Shown in pieces: positions 27,009 through 35,632 of a stretch of 64,000 nucleotides of DNA. Made by a program: the position numbers and the translations under genes. The DNA is from Gp6-AA40 sp963818645 (lineage in GTDB: Bacteria > Acidobacteriota > Vicinamibacteria > Vicinamibacterales > UBA2999), in contig CAWFTF010000007.1 in assembly GCA_963818645.1 (NCBI GenBank), positions 1 through 64,000 on the forward strand, written 5' to 3'. Each line of letters begins with the position of its first letter. Position 1 is the first letter of the stretch. The notes under the pieces are model-generated. The model saw only the letters and a program-made list of their open reading frames with translations, had not been told where the DNA came from and did no database searches.

Positions 27009-29394
27009 CTACTCTGACAGGGGAGGCGGCGTCTCTACTTCCTGTGGAATCACGCGTGTGAATTGACCACGCTGCAAGCAGCTCACGTCCTTTGCCACCG
27101 CGACCGGTCACCTCGTATTTGGTGGTGCTGATCGTCTGCTCTGCACCTCGGCTCGTCTCGACACGCATGATGTCGCGGTCGCCAGTCGATGCGATGAACC
27201 CGAGCACCCGATCTTTGCCACTGAGCTTGATGAGAATGACACCCTTGCCAGGGCCGGAGAGATAGTTCACTTCATCGGCGCGGCACAGGATGGCCCGGGC
27301 CTCCTCGGTCGCGGCGATCACGATCTCGTCCCCTGAGATCTTCGAGACGCCCACGACTTCGACGCCCTCCGACGGACGGGCGAAGCGGCGTCCGGCTCGT
27401 GTGCTTGGCTCGACGAACGAGTCCAGCCCGAAGCGCAGGCTGTAACCATCGCTCGTGACCGCGATGGCGTGGACGCGCGGAACCGCGCCTTCCTTCTTCG
27501 GCGTGATGTCACCCGCCACGCGTGGATCGAGACTCACGCCAGCGATCACTCGTTCCTGGTCGCGCAGCTTGAACAGCTTCTGCACCGGCTCGCCGTAACC
27601 GGTTGACGCCGGCACATCGATGATCCTCGACGTATACGCCGCGCCCAGGTTGGTGAAGAACACCACGGTCGCGCGCGTGCTTCCCGGCAGCACCGCCAGA
27701 ACCGAGTCTCCCTCGCGCAAGCGTGTCGTCGAGAGGTCGCGCACTTCCTTCTGGCGCTTCACCCATCCGTCACGCGACACGATGACGACGTTGTCTTCTT
27801 CGACGATGAAGTCGTCCTCGGTGAAGGCGACGTCTTCTTCCGATTCGATGAGCGTGCGGCGTTTGTCGTTCTTGCCGTACCGCTCCTGGATCTCGCCGAT
27901 CTCGTCGCGGACGACCTTCCAGCGCCCATCCTCGTCTTTGAGCAGCGAAGAGATCTGCCGCGCGCGCTTGCGCTTGTCGGCCAGCTCGTTCTGGATGACC
28001 AGGATCTCGAGCCGCGCCAGGCGATAGAGCTTGAGCTCGAGGATCGCGTCGGTCTGTTCGGCGTCGAGCTCGAACCGCTTCATGATCTTGGCCGCCGAGT
28101 CGGCCTTGCCGTCCGACTTGCGGATGATGCGGATGATCTCGTCGAGCGCGTCGAAGACCTTCTCGAAACCCTCGAGAACGTGGACGCGCTTCTGGAGCGA
28201 CTCGAGCTCGTGCTCGAGCCGGTTGGTGACGACCTCGAGGCGGAAATGGAGGAAGTGCCAGAGAATCGCCTTGAGATCGAGCCGCTCGGGGCGTCCGACT
28301 TCAGCGTTTTCAGTCGGAATCAGGCACGTCAGGTTGACGATGACGTTGGTCTGAAGAGGCGTGTTCTTGAACAGATACGCCATCACCATCTTGGGATCGG
28401 CGTCCCGCTTCAACTCCAGCGCAATCCGCACATCGTCGGTCGAGACGTCCTTGACGTCGAGGAGCGGCGGGAGCTTTCGTGACAGCACGACCTCGGCGAT
28501 CCGCTCGACGAGCGCGGCCTTGTTCACCGCGTAGGGAATGCTCGTGATGTAGATCGTCTGACTGCTGCGCGTCTCCGGACCCTCGTCCCACGTCGCGCGC
28601 AGACGAACGGTGCCCGACCCGGTCCTGTAGATCTCCTTCAGCTCGTCGGGCGAGTTGAGAACCTGCGCGCCCGTCGGAAAATCCGGGCCCTTGACGTAGC
28701 GACACAATTGAACGCTGCTCAGGTCAGGGTTGTCGAGCAGCCTGACGAGAGCCGTGCAGATCTCCGACAAGTTGTGCGGCGGCACGTTGGTCGCCATGCC
28801 GACGGCGATGCCGGTGGTGCCGTTGATCAGGAGATTCGGGAGTCGCGCTGGAAGAACGACCGGCTCGGTTTTCGTGCCGTCGTAGTTCGGGCGAAATGGC
28901 ACGGTGCTCTGCTCGATCTCCGTGAGCATCTCGTCCGAGATGCGCGCGAGCCGGCATTCCGTGTAGCGCATCGCGGCGGCGCTGTCGCCGTCGAGCGAGC
29001 CGAAGTTGCCGGACCCATCGATGAGCGGATACCGCAGCGAGAACGGCTGCGCCATGCGCACCAGCGTCTCGTAGAGCGCGGCATCGCCGTGCGGATGGTA
29101 GCTCCCCATCACGTCGCCGACGACCTTCGCGCACTTGCGGTGCTTTGTGTCGGCAGTCAGGTTCTGCTGCCACATCGTGTAGAGGATGCGGCGCTGCACC
29201 GGCTTCAATCCATCGCGCACGTCAGGAAGCGCACGCGAGGTGATGACTGAGAGCGCGTAGTTGAGGTAACGGCTCTGCGCGGCCTCGTGGAGCGCGACGC
29301 CCTCTGCGCCACCTGGCGGCGGAGGCGGTGGAGCCGCCGTCTGATCGTCAGCGAGGTCGAACAGCGAGGGCGATGATTTACGCGATCTCTTCAC
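27009..29394 (-). CDS. parC: Topoisomerase IV subunit A (ParC), frameshift near C-terminus
   Basis: A GTG at 29394 starts a 790-residue type IIA subunit. Breakage-reunion motifs are SRYLNYALSVITSRALPDVRDG, QRRILYTMWQ and the catalytic-Tyr segment AMRYTECRLARI. The tower and coiled coil are near residues 380-480, followed by a six-bladed C-terminal region. The listed frame runs on to 26635, but that part is antisense-like Arg-rich sequence. One base shift near 27070 gives QRGQFTRVIPQEVETPPPLSE ending at TAG 27009-27011, which I take as the real end. Preceded by an octapeptide-like GRGGKG box. The upstream bases are a GGCTTTG array, so the start may be mis-set. Partner of ParE at 1132. Confidence 0.9.
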
Positions 29395-29395
29395 A

Positions 29396-29429
29396 GGCTC
29401 TCGGCTTTAGGCTCTGGGCTTTGGGTGCA
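29396..29429. repeat. GGCTTTG heptamer array abutting parC start
   Basis: Units GGCTCTC, GGCTTTA, GGCTCTG and GGCTTTG occupy the region where a parC ribosome-binding site would be expected, ending one base from its GTG start. Confidence 0.75.
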
Positions 29430-29466
29430 AGGTTCAGCCGTAATAGTACGGTACCTTGATCTGGTC

Positions 29467-30222
29467 ATGTTCACTCGGAAGACGGTTTCCTTTCTGCGCT
29501 CGCTCAAGCGCAACAACGATCGCGAGTGGTTTCGGGCACACAAAGAGGACTACGAGCGGCACGTGCGCGGACCGATGATCGAAGTGCTCGCACGGTTGAC
29601 GGTTGACATGCCGTCGTTCGCGCCGGAGCTCATTGCCGATCCGAAGGTCTCGCTCTTTCGTCCCTATCGCGATACCAGGTTCAGCAGCGACAAGTCGCCG
29701 ATCAAGACAGCCGTCGGCGCACGCTTTCCCTCGCGCCAGTTCGCGCGCGGAGAGGGAGCAGGACTGTATTTCGAAGTCGCCCCGGGCTGGGTCTGGATCG
29801 GCGGCGGGATGTATATGCCATCGTCCGCCGACCTCAACGCTATTCGCGAAGAAATCACCTCGTCGCACCCGCGGCTCCATCGGCTGGTCACGTCGCCAAC
29901 GTTCAAACGTGCCGTCGGCGAGATGACCGGTGAGCGACTGACGCGCGTCCCTCGGGGCTACGTGAAGGATCACCCTGCCGCGCACTACCTGCAGTTCAAG
30001 CAGTTCCTTGGAGCCAGCGAGTACGAGGCGTCCTTCGCGACGAGCCCGGCGTTTTATCGGGAGTTGCTGCGGGTCTTCAAGGCCGTGACGCCGCTCGTGA
30101 AGTTCCTCAACCAGGCACTGCTCGATCGCCTCACGCAGGGACCGATCCTCGTTGACGAAACGACGCCGCGAGATCGGCGGCGAAGCGCGTCGCTTCCGCA
30201 GGCGGCAGCGCCGATGTGGTAA
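29467..30222 (+). CDS. DUF2461 domain protein
   Basis: I place the start at ATG 29467 (MFTRKTVSFLRSLKRNNDREWF), the characteristic opening of DUF2461/TIGR02453 proteins. Other recognisable blocks are LFRPYRDTRFSSDKSPIKTAVG, YFEVAPGWVWIGGGMYMP and PRGYVKDHPAAHYLQFKQFL. The last 30 codons overlap antisense with the regulator gene at 30131, and the Arg-rich tail after LVDETTPRD may be an artefact of a missed stop. Family function is unknown. It is divergent from parC. Confidence 0.85.
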   Translation: MFTRKTVSFLRSLKRNNDREWFRAHKEDYERHVRGPMIEVLARLTVDMPSFAPELIADPKVSLFRPYRDTRFSSDKSPIKTAVGARFPSRQFARGEGAGLYFEVAPGWVWIGGGMYMPSSADLNAIREEITSSHPRLHRLVTSPTFKRAVGEMTGERLTRVPRGYVKDHPAAHYLQFKQFLGASEYEASFATSPAFYRELLRVFKAVTPLVKFLNQALLDRLTQGPILVDETTPRDRRRSASLPQAAAPMW

Positions 30223-31450
30223 CCCGGATCGCGGGCGGACTCTGGACGCGAAATCGTTCACCCGCCGCCACCGCCCATCCTCGATCGGCGAGTGCCTGAA
30301 CTGTCGTCGTTTCTTCTCGAACGGGAATCCACACGTTGAAACCTGAACGCCCGTGCGCCTTGATTTCATGCGCCGCTAACGCCTCGATCAAGGCGTTGCG
30401 CCGTTCGGCGTAGACATCCGCTGCTCGGGCGAACAGGCGGCCGCTCGATGGATCCGACCAGAGCGCCAGCGTCAGGTTCTGCAGCAGGTGACTCACCCAT
30501 CTCACGTTGACCGTCTGCCGCCGCTGCAACCGTCCAATCGTGATCGCATCACCGGTCGTCACGGCGACGCGGAGATCCGGCCCCAGCCATTTCGACGTGG
30601 ACCTCACAGCTGCCCAGTGCTCCCGGCCCTGCGTGAGCGTCGCGAGCGAAGCACCTGCAATCGTCGCGGCATCGTCGATCTCGATCAGCAGTGCGCGAGG
30701 ACGATGATGGAGGATGCGACGGAGATCGGATGCGCGCCTTTCCGTGATCGCGGCGCCGGTTGGATTCTGCGCCCGCGATGAAATGACGACAGCGGGCACT
30801 CGCGGTCCCAACGCGCGCTCGAGCGCTTCCGGCCGCGGCCCTTCATCGTCGATCGCAAACGGTGCCGGCACGAGGCCGAGCGACGCGAGCAGGTCGAGGA
30901 GCGCGGGAAATGTCGGATCCTCGATGGCAATGTGGTCGCCGACGCGTGCGTGTTCGCGCAGCAGGCGCTCGATCGCGTCGAGGCTTCCACTGGTGATCGC
31001 AACGGGACCCTCCGCGATTCCGTCAGCGGCGAACTCGCCGGCCGCGAAAGCGACGAGAGCCGAGGAGTCAGCCGGTCCACCGTACAACTTCGTGTCGGGA
31101 TCGATGCTTCGAAGCGCCGGACCCAGCGACGGAAGGAGAGCCGGGTCAGGATTGCCGGTCACCAGATCGACATGAGCGCCGCTCGATCTGGCGCGGTCGA
31201 TCGTCGCGGGAGCACTCCGCGCGTGCGCTCGAAGGACCGTGCCTCGACGGCCGCTGCCCTTCGCGAGCCCGCGATCACGGAGGAGGCGATACGCCGATGC
31301 GACCGTGACCGGGCTGACCTTGAGGGTTTTGGCCAGGTCGCGAATCGCCGGCAGGCGATGCCCGCCTGCGAGTTTTCCAGACTGAAGCGCGGCTTCGATT
31401 GCTGCGGCAATGGTCGCGGCGCTGTCGCCGCGGATGACATTTCGTAACAT
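30131..31450 (-). CDS. MocR-type (GntR-aminotransferase fusion) regulator
   Basis: The 439-residue protein joins an N-terminal winged helix of GntR type (HRLPAIRDLAKTLKVSPVTVA, residues about 30-50) to a fold-type-I aminotransferase domain. PLP-site residues are SSRAQNPTGAAI, LIEIDDAATIAG (the Asp) and RSTSKWLGPDLRVAVTTGD (the Lys). This is the MocR/PdxR architecture, in which PLP or an aldimine alters DNA binding. The divergent gene encodes a MutS-like ATPase. The start codon overlaps a direct repeat (31444-31477), which is typical placement for an autoregulatory operator. An enzymatic role is unlikely but cannot be excluded. Confidence 0.85.
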   Translation of the reverse strand: MLRNVIRGDSAATIAAAIEAALQSGKLAGGHRLPAIRDLAKTLKVSPVTVASAYRLLRDRGLAKGSGRRGTVLRAHARSAPATIDRARSSGAHVDLVTGNPDPALLPSLGPALRSIDPDTKLYGGPADSSALVAFAAGEFAADGIAEGPVAITSGSLDAIERLLREHARVGDHIAIEDPTFPALLDLLASLGLVPAPFAIDDEGPRPEALERALGPRVPAVVISSRAQNPTGAAITERRASDLRRILHHRPRALLIEIDDAATIAGASLATLTQGREHWAAVRSTSKWLGPDLRVAVTTGDAITIGRLQRRQTVNVRWVSHLLQNLTLALWSDPSSGRLFARAADVYAERRNALIEALAAHEIKAHGRSGFNVWIPVREETTTVQALADRGWAVAAGERFRVQSPPAIRVTTSALPPAEATRFAADLAASFRQRGSVPA

Positions 31451-31477
31451 GTCTTAAGTATTTTTGTACTGTAACAT
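31444..31477. promoter_or_regulatory. Candidate operator: direct GTAACAT repeats in AT-rich divergent region
   Basis: GTAACAT occurs at 31444-31450 and again at 31471-31477, in the same orientation, 27 bp apart, within the only AT-rich stretch of this neighbourhood. The first copy overlaps the regulator's start codon. MocR-type proteins usually bind direct repeats near their own promoters, so this is a plausible target. Confidence 0.4.
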
Positions 31478-31479
31478 AT

Positions 31480-33372
31480 ATGATCGGACAGAGCCCGGAA
31501 CGCCCGAACTGCGATCGCGCGACCATTCGCCTCGGCCTGGGCCACAATCTAGGCGTGCACGGTGATCCAGCAGAGGCGTATCGCACTCGTCTGTCTCAGC
31601 GACGCGCCACCCACGAGCGGCTGACGCAGATCGACCGCCAGTTCAGCTACGCCCGACTGGGCGTGTTTGGGTTGGGCGTTCTCATCGCGGTAGCCGCATG
31701 GCAACAGGTGCTGAGCAGTTGGCTGCTCGTCCTCCCCGTCGCCGCCTTCATCGTCCTCGTCCGCAGGCACGAGCGGGTGATTCGTCAGCGCGACGAGGCG
31801 GCGAGGGCGATCGCGTTCTACGAACGCGGTCTGGCTCGAATCGAGGACCGCTGGCCAGGCACGGGCGAGCCAGGCGATCGCTTTCGCGATGACAACCACC
31901 TCTACGCGAACGACCTCGACCTGTTCGGCCATGGTTCGCTGTTCGAGCTGCTGTCGATCGCACGCACGCGGGCCGGAGAAACGACGCTCGCACGATGGCT
32001 GACATCGCCGGCTGCCCCTGCCGACATTGCCGCCAGGCAGGAAGCCGTCGCGGAGTTTGCTTCGCTGCTCGATCTGCGCGAACAGCTGTCGATGGCCGGC
32101 AGTGACGTCGCGGCCGGCGTGCATGAGACCGAACTCATCAGCTGGGCCGAAGAACCAGCGACGCTCAGACCGCCCGTGGCACGGTGGATTGCCGCCGCGC
32201 TGACCGCGTCAGTCGTCGTGACCGGGATCATGTGGCTGTCAGGCGGCAACGAAGGCCCACTGCAGATCGCCCTCGCCATCCAGGTGGGCTTCGCCTGGCC
32301 GATGCAACGACGCGTCGAGCGCGCGCTGCATCGCGCGGCGGCTGCGGCTCGCGACCTGGACACCCTCGGACACCTGCTCGAGAAACTCGAACAGCAACAG
32401 TTCTCGACTCCACGCCTGCGATCGCTTCGTCAGGCGATCGACACCGGCGATGCTCGAGCATCGTCCGCCATTCGCTTTCTGCACCAGCTGGTGGAGATGC
32501 ACGACTGGCAGCACAACTTGATCTTCCTGATCATCTCGCTCCCCTTCCTCTGGGGGACGCACCTGGCGTGGGCGATCGAAGCATGGCGCGCGCGACACGG
32601 GCGTCACATCCGAGGGTGGCTCGAGGCGGTGGCAGAGTTCGAGGCACTGTCATCGCTGTCTGCTTACAAGTTCGAGCATCCGCGCGATCCGTTCCCGGAG
32701 ATCGCGACGAGTGACGCGACAGCACTATTCGATGGGCACGAGCTCGGTCATCCTCTCCTGCCAGAGGCTCGATGCGTGCGTAATGACGTGCGCATGGACG
32801 AGAGCCATCGCCTGTTTGTCATCAGCGGCTCCAACATGTCGGGGAAAAGCACGCTGCTTCGTACCGTTGGCATCAACGCGGTACTCGCACAGGCTGGCGC
32901 CCCCGTCCGAGCCGTGTCGCTTCGACTGTCACCGCTGCAGGTGGGCGCGACGCTGCGCATCCAGGACTCGCTCCAGGAAGGACGCTCGCGTTTTTACGCG
33001 GAGATCACGCGCGTCCGCAAGCTCGCCGACGTCTCAAACGGATCGACACCGTTGCTCTTCCTGCTGGACGAGCTCTTTCACGGCACGAACTCGCACGACC
33101 GGCTGATTGGCGCATCAGGCGTCCTGCGCAGTCTGCTGGATCGCGGCGCCATCGGGCTGGTCACCACTCACGATCTTGCGCTCACGTCGATCGCGCGGGC
33201 CCTCGCGCCTCGAGCCGTCAACGTGCACTTCGAAGACTGGTTCGAGGGCGGCGAGATCCACTTCGACTACCGCATGAAGTCCGGCCCGGTCACGCGAAGC
33301 AACGCCATCGCTCTGATGCGCGCAGTGGGACTCGATGTGCCAGGGGAGTCTGACGATGCAAGAACAACCTGA
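31480..33372 (+). CDS. Membrane-anchored MutS-family ATPase
   Basis: The open frame begins at ATG 31480, but GTG 31555 is an equally good start. Two transmembrane helices (RLGVFGLGVLIAVAAW and LVLPVAAFIVLV) come early and two more hydrophobic segments flank residues 220-250 and 350-365. The last 230 residues are a MutS ATPase: Walker A in VISGSNMSGKSTLLR, LQEGRSRFYAEITRVRK, Walker B in LLFLLDELFHGTN, and the D-loop/switch His in GLVTTHDLAL. The mismatch-recognition domains of MutS1 are absent. Homologues of this layout occur in several phyla without assigned function. It overlaps the tryptophan dioxygenase gene by 17 bases. Confidence 0.85.
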   Translation: MIGQSPERPNCDRATIRLGLGHNLGVHGDPAEAYRTRLSQRRATHERLTQIDRQFSYARLGVFGLGVLIAVAAWQQVLSSWLLVLPVAAFIVLVRRHERVIRQRDEAARAIAFYERGLARIEDRWPGTGEPGDRFRDDNHLYANDLDLFGHGSLFELLSIARTRAGETTLARWLTSPAAPADIAARQEAVAEFASLLDLREQLSMAGSDVAAGVHETELISWAEEPATLRPPVARWIAAALTASVVVTGIMWLSGGNEGPLQIALAIQVGFAWPMQRRVERALHRAAAAARDLDTLGHLLEKLEQQQFSTPRLRSLRQAIDTGDARASSAIRFLHQLVEMHDWQHNLIFLIISLPFLWGTHLAWAIEAWRARHGRHIRGWLEAVAEFEALSSLSAYKFEHPRDPFPEIATSDATALFDGHELGHPLLPEARCVRNDVRMDESHRLFVISGSNMSGKSTLLRTVGINAVLAQAGAPVRAVSLRLSPLQVGATLRIQDSLQEGRSRFYAEITRVRKLADVSNGSTPLLFLLDELFHGTNSHDRLIGASGVLRSLLDRGAIGLVTTHDLALTSIARALAPRAVNVHFEDWFEGGEIHFDYRMKSGPVTRSNAIALMRAVGLDVPGESDDARTT

Positions 33373-34157
33373 AGCGGCGGTTACGTATCAAAGCTACCTT
33401 CAGCTCGACAAGCTCCTGACGCTGCAGACTCCGCGCTCGCAAGGACCCGAGCACGACGAGATGCTCTTCATCGTGATTCATCAGGTCTACGAGCTGTGGT
33501 TCAAGGAGATGCTGCACGAACTCGATCACGTCGCAGCGCTCTTCAGGAGCGACAAGCCCCATCGCGCGCAGCACACGCTCAAACGGATTCTGACGATACT
33601 CAAGGTGATGGTGGCGCAGCTCGACATCCTCGAGACGATGACGCCGCTCGAGTTCCTGTCATTTCGTGCGCGTCTTGAAGCCGCGAGCGGATTTCAATCG
33701 AACCAGTTCCGGCAGATCGAGTTCCTGCTTGGAGCGAAGAACGAAAGCGCGCTCGCTCGCTTCACCGAGGGAAGCCCGGGACGCATCGCGCTCGAGCGCA
33801 GATTCCTCGCGCCGACGCTCTGGGACGCCTTCCTTCACTACCTGGCAAGAGAGAAATATCCAGTGCCCACGGGTCACCTGACTCGCGACTACTCGCGGCT
33901 GGTCGAGCCGACGCCAGAGATCCAGCAGATCCTGCTCGATGTGTATCGGAACGACACGAAGAGCGCGGAGATTTGCGAGCGGCTCGTGGACCTCGACGAA
34001 GGGATCGCCGAGTGGAGATACCGTCACGTCAGGATGGTGGAGCGGACGATCGGCAGCCAAGCCGGGAACAGGCGGCTCACGTGGAGCCGCCTATCTGCAA
34101 TCGACGATCGGGCGAAATCTGTTTCCCGATCTGTGGGAGATCCGTTCGCGGTTGTAG
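33356..34157 (+). CDS. kynA: Tryptophan 2,3-dioxygenase, one frameshift
   Basis: ATG 33356 follows an AGGGGAG ribosome-binding site. The haem enzyme opens the indole ring of tryptophan to N-formylkynurenine. Diagnostic residues are TYQSYLQLDKLLTLQ, DEMLFIVIHQVYELWFKEMLHE (the distal His), GFQSNQFRQIEFLLG, and RHVRMVERTIGS, which includes the proximal His. A one-base shift near 34065 separates this from the expected C-terminal residues GTGGSRGAAYLQSTIGRNLF and PDLWEIRS, which end at 34157. Joined length is about 266 residues, close to that of other bacterial enzymes. The class-V PLP enzyme at 35629 may act later in the same route. Confidence 0.92.
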
Positions 34158-34466
34158 TCACTGCTTGCCGAGATGCTCGACGAGGTAGTCGGCGAGGATG
34201 TCCACCTGCTTCTCGTCTACCGGCGCGCCATATTCCATCATCGTGACGACGATGTCCCGCCACTGTTTGCGGTCGTAGTAGCCGCGGAACTTCGTCACTT
34301 CGCTGAGATCGTGACACGCAGTGCACGAGGACACGAGGATCTTCTTCCCCTCACCATCCGGGAGGTCTTCTTCCGGCCCCGCCGCTCGTGTGCCGGACGG
34401 AACCGAGAGGATTGCCATCGTCAACGCCGCCGCACCAATGCCGAGAGACCAGAGTCGAGAGACCAG
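34158..34466 (-). CDS. Small mono-haem cytochrome c, start uncertain
   Basis: A short exported protein has one haem site (SSCTACHDLSEVTKF) and a final helix VDILADYLVEHLGKQ. The leader LWSLGIGAAALTMAILSV is convincing, but no ATG or GTG precedes it; the first ATG (34418) falls inside the leader. The expected start region is occupied by a 14-bp repeat (34443-34473), so the start codon may be CTG or TTG, or lost to an error. The region YYDRKQWRDIVVTMMEYGAPV probably carries the axial Met. It lies downstream of the propeller gene and abuts the dioxygenase stop. Confidence 0.7.
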   Translation of the reverse strand: MVSRLWSLGIGAAALTMAILSVPSGTRAAGPEEDLPDGEGKKILVSSCTACHDLSEVTKFRGYYDRKQWRDIVVTMMEYGAPVDEKQVDILADYLVEHLGKQ

Positions 34467-34473
34467 AGTCGGG
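34443..34473. repeat. Tandem GAGACCAGAGTC repeat
   Basis: Two copies of about 15 bp (GAGAGACCAGAGTCG) overlap the presumed start region of the cytochrome gene. They resemble a doubled heptamer of the GGACTGGAGACC family seen at 35583-35632. Confidence 0.6.
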
Positions 34474-34476
34474 CGC

Positions 34477-35505
34477 CTAACTCGTGCCACGCGCCACCCA
34501 CGTGATGTTGCGCTTCGGCGATTTGCCCACCTTGATGCGCGTGATCTCTTTTCTCGCGGCCACGTCGATCGCGACAACGGTGTCGGTGTTCTCGGTCGCG
34601 ATGTAGAGCTGCTTGCTGTCGGGCGTGAACGTCACCCAGTCGGGACGACCGCCGAGATCGACGTAGCCAGGCAGCAGTTTCAGGTCAGGCAACGAGTACG
34701 CATACACGCGCGCGTTCGGCCGACTCGTCACCCACAGCGTCTTTCCATCTGGCGCGACACCGAGGCCGTGCGACGGCGATGCGTTGAACGGACCCTTGTC
34801 TACCTTCTCCGGCGGCACGTCGTTCGGCAGCTCGATTCGCGCGACCTCTTTGCGTTGCGCAAAGTCCACGACCGCGAAGCCATGGAAGTCGGAAAGCTGG
34901 ACAAAGATTCGCTTCGTCGATCCGTCGGCGTTCGTTTCGAAGGCCATCGGACGAACCCCTTCCTGGAACAGCGTCCACGCCGGCTCCTCCGTCTTCTGGT
35001 CGATCACTGTCATCAGCTTTCCGGCGATCGATCCCGCGACGACGTACTTGCCGTCGGGCGTGACGTAGACATTGTGAATGCCGCCCTTCATCGGGATGCT
35101 CTTCACTTTTTCGAGCGTGACGGTGTCGATGACGTCTACAGCGCCTGGCGACGAAACGATGCCGACGTAGACCTTGCGGCCGTCGCGGCTGATCGAGATG
35201 TTGTTCGGGCGGCCGCTGAGCGGAATCTTCTTCGTGAGCTGCAGCGTCTTGCCGTCGACGACGTGGAGCGACTGCTCGGCCTCGCTGCTGAAATACAGCC
35301 GGCTGCCGTCCGGCGCGCCTGCCGCGCCATGGTTGATCGGTACGCCCGTGACTTCACCGACGATCTGATTGGTCGCCGGGTCGATGAGATGGATGTTGTT
35401 CCCCTGCGAATTCGTTTGAATAATGCGGACCTGCGCCGCGACTGGAATAGAAGTCGCCAATATGAGCGCGGACAGCAACAGCCTGCGGCAAATCGCTGCG
35501 TTCAT
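34477..35505 (-). CDS. Secreted YVTN-type beta-propeller protein
   Basis: The start is ATG 35505, supported by an AGGAGG ribosome-binding site. Codons further upstream are antisense to the next gene. After a signal peptide (LLLSALILATSIPVAAQ) the 342-residue protein is a seven-bladed propeller with repeated PDGK turns (GAPDGSRLYFSSEAEQ, RDGRKVYVG, VTPDGKYVVAG, VAPDGKTLWVTS, FTPDSKQLYIA). This is the YVTN/cytochrome-D1-like class. No catalytic residues are obvious. The stop overlaps the upstream edge of the cytochrome c gene, and the two are probably co-transcribed as an electron-transfer unit. Confidence 0.88.
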   Translation of the reverse strand: MNAAICRRLLLSALILATSIPVAAQVRIIQTNSQGNNIHLIDPATNQIVGEVTGVPINHGAAGAPDGSRLYFSSEAEQSLHVVDGKTLQLTKKIPLSGRPNNISISRDGRKVYVGIVSSPGAVDVIDTVTLEKVKSIPMKGGIHNVYVTPDGKYVVAGSIAGKLMTVIDQKTEEPAWTLFQEGVRPMAFETNADGSTKRIFVQLSDFHGFAVVDFAQRKEVARIELPNDVPPEKVDKGPFNASPSHGLGVAPDGKTLWVTSRPNARVYAYSLPDLKLLPGYVDLGGRPDWVTFTPDSKQLYIATENTDTVVAIDVAARKEITRIKVGKSPKRNITWVARGTS

Positions 35506-35544
35506 GATGCCTCCTGGGTGCTCGGGGAGAGTAACACGGGGGCA

Positions 35545-35632
35545 CGGGATCTCGGGATTCGGGATTCGGGATTCGGGAAAACAGGACTGTAGACTGAGGA
35601 CTGGAGACCGAGGACTGGAGACCAAGGACTGA
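35545..35632. repeat. Two heptamer arrays (GGGATTC, then GGACTGGAGACC)
   Basis: Four GGGATTC units (35545-35577) are followed six bases later by a second family (GACTGAG, GACTGGA, GACCGAG, GACCAAG; 35583-35632). The latter runs into the first codons of the PLP enzyme. The gap is between two divergent genes. Confidence 0.85.
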
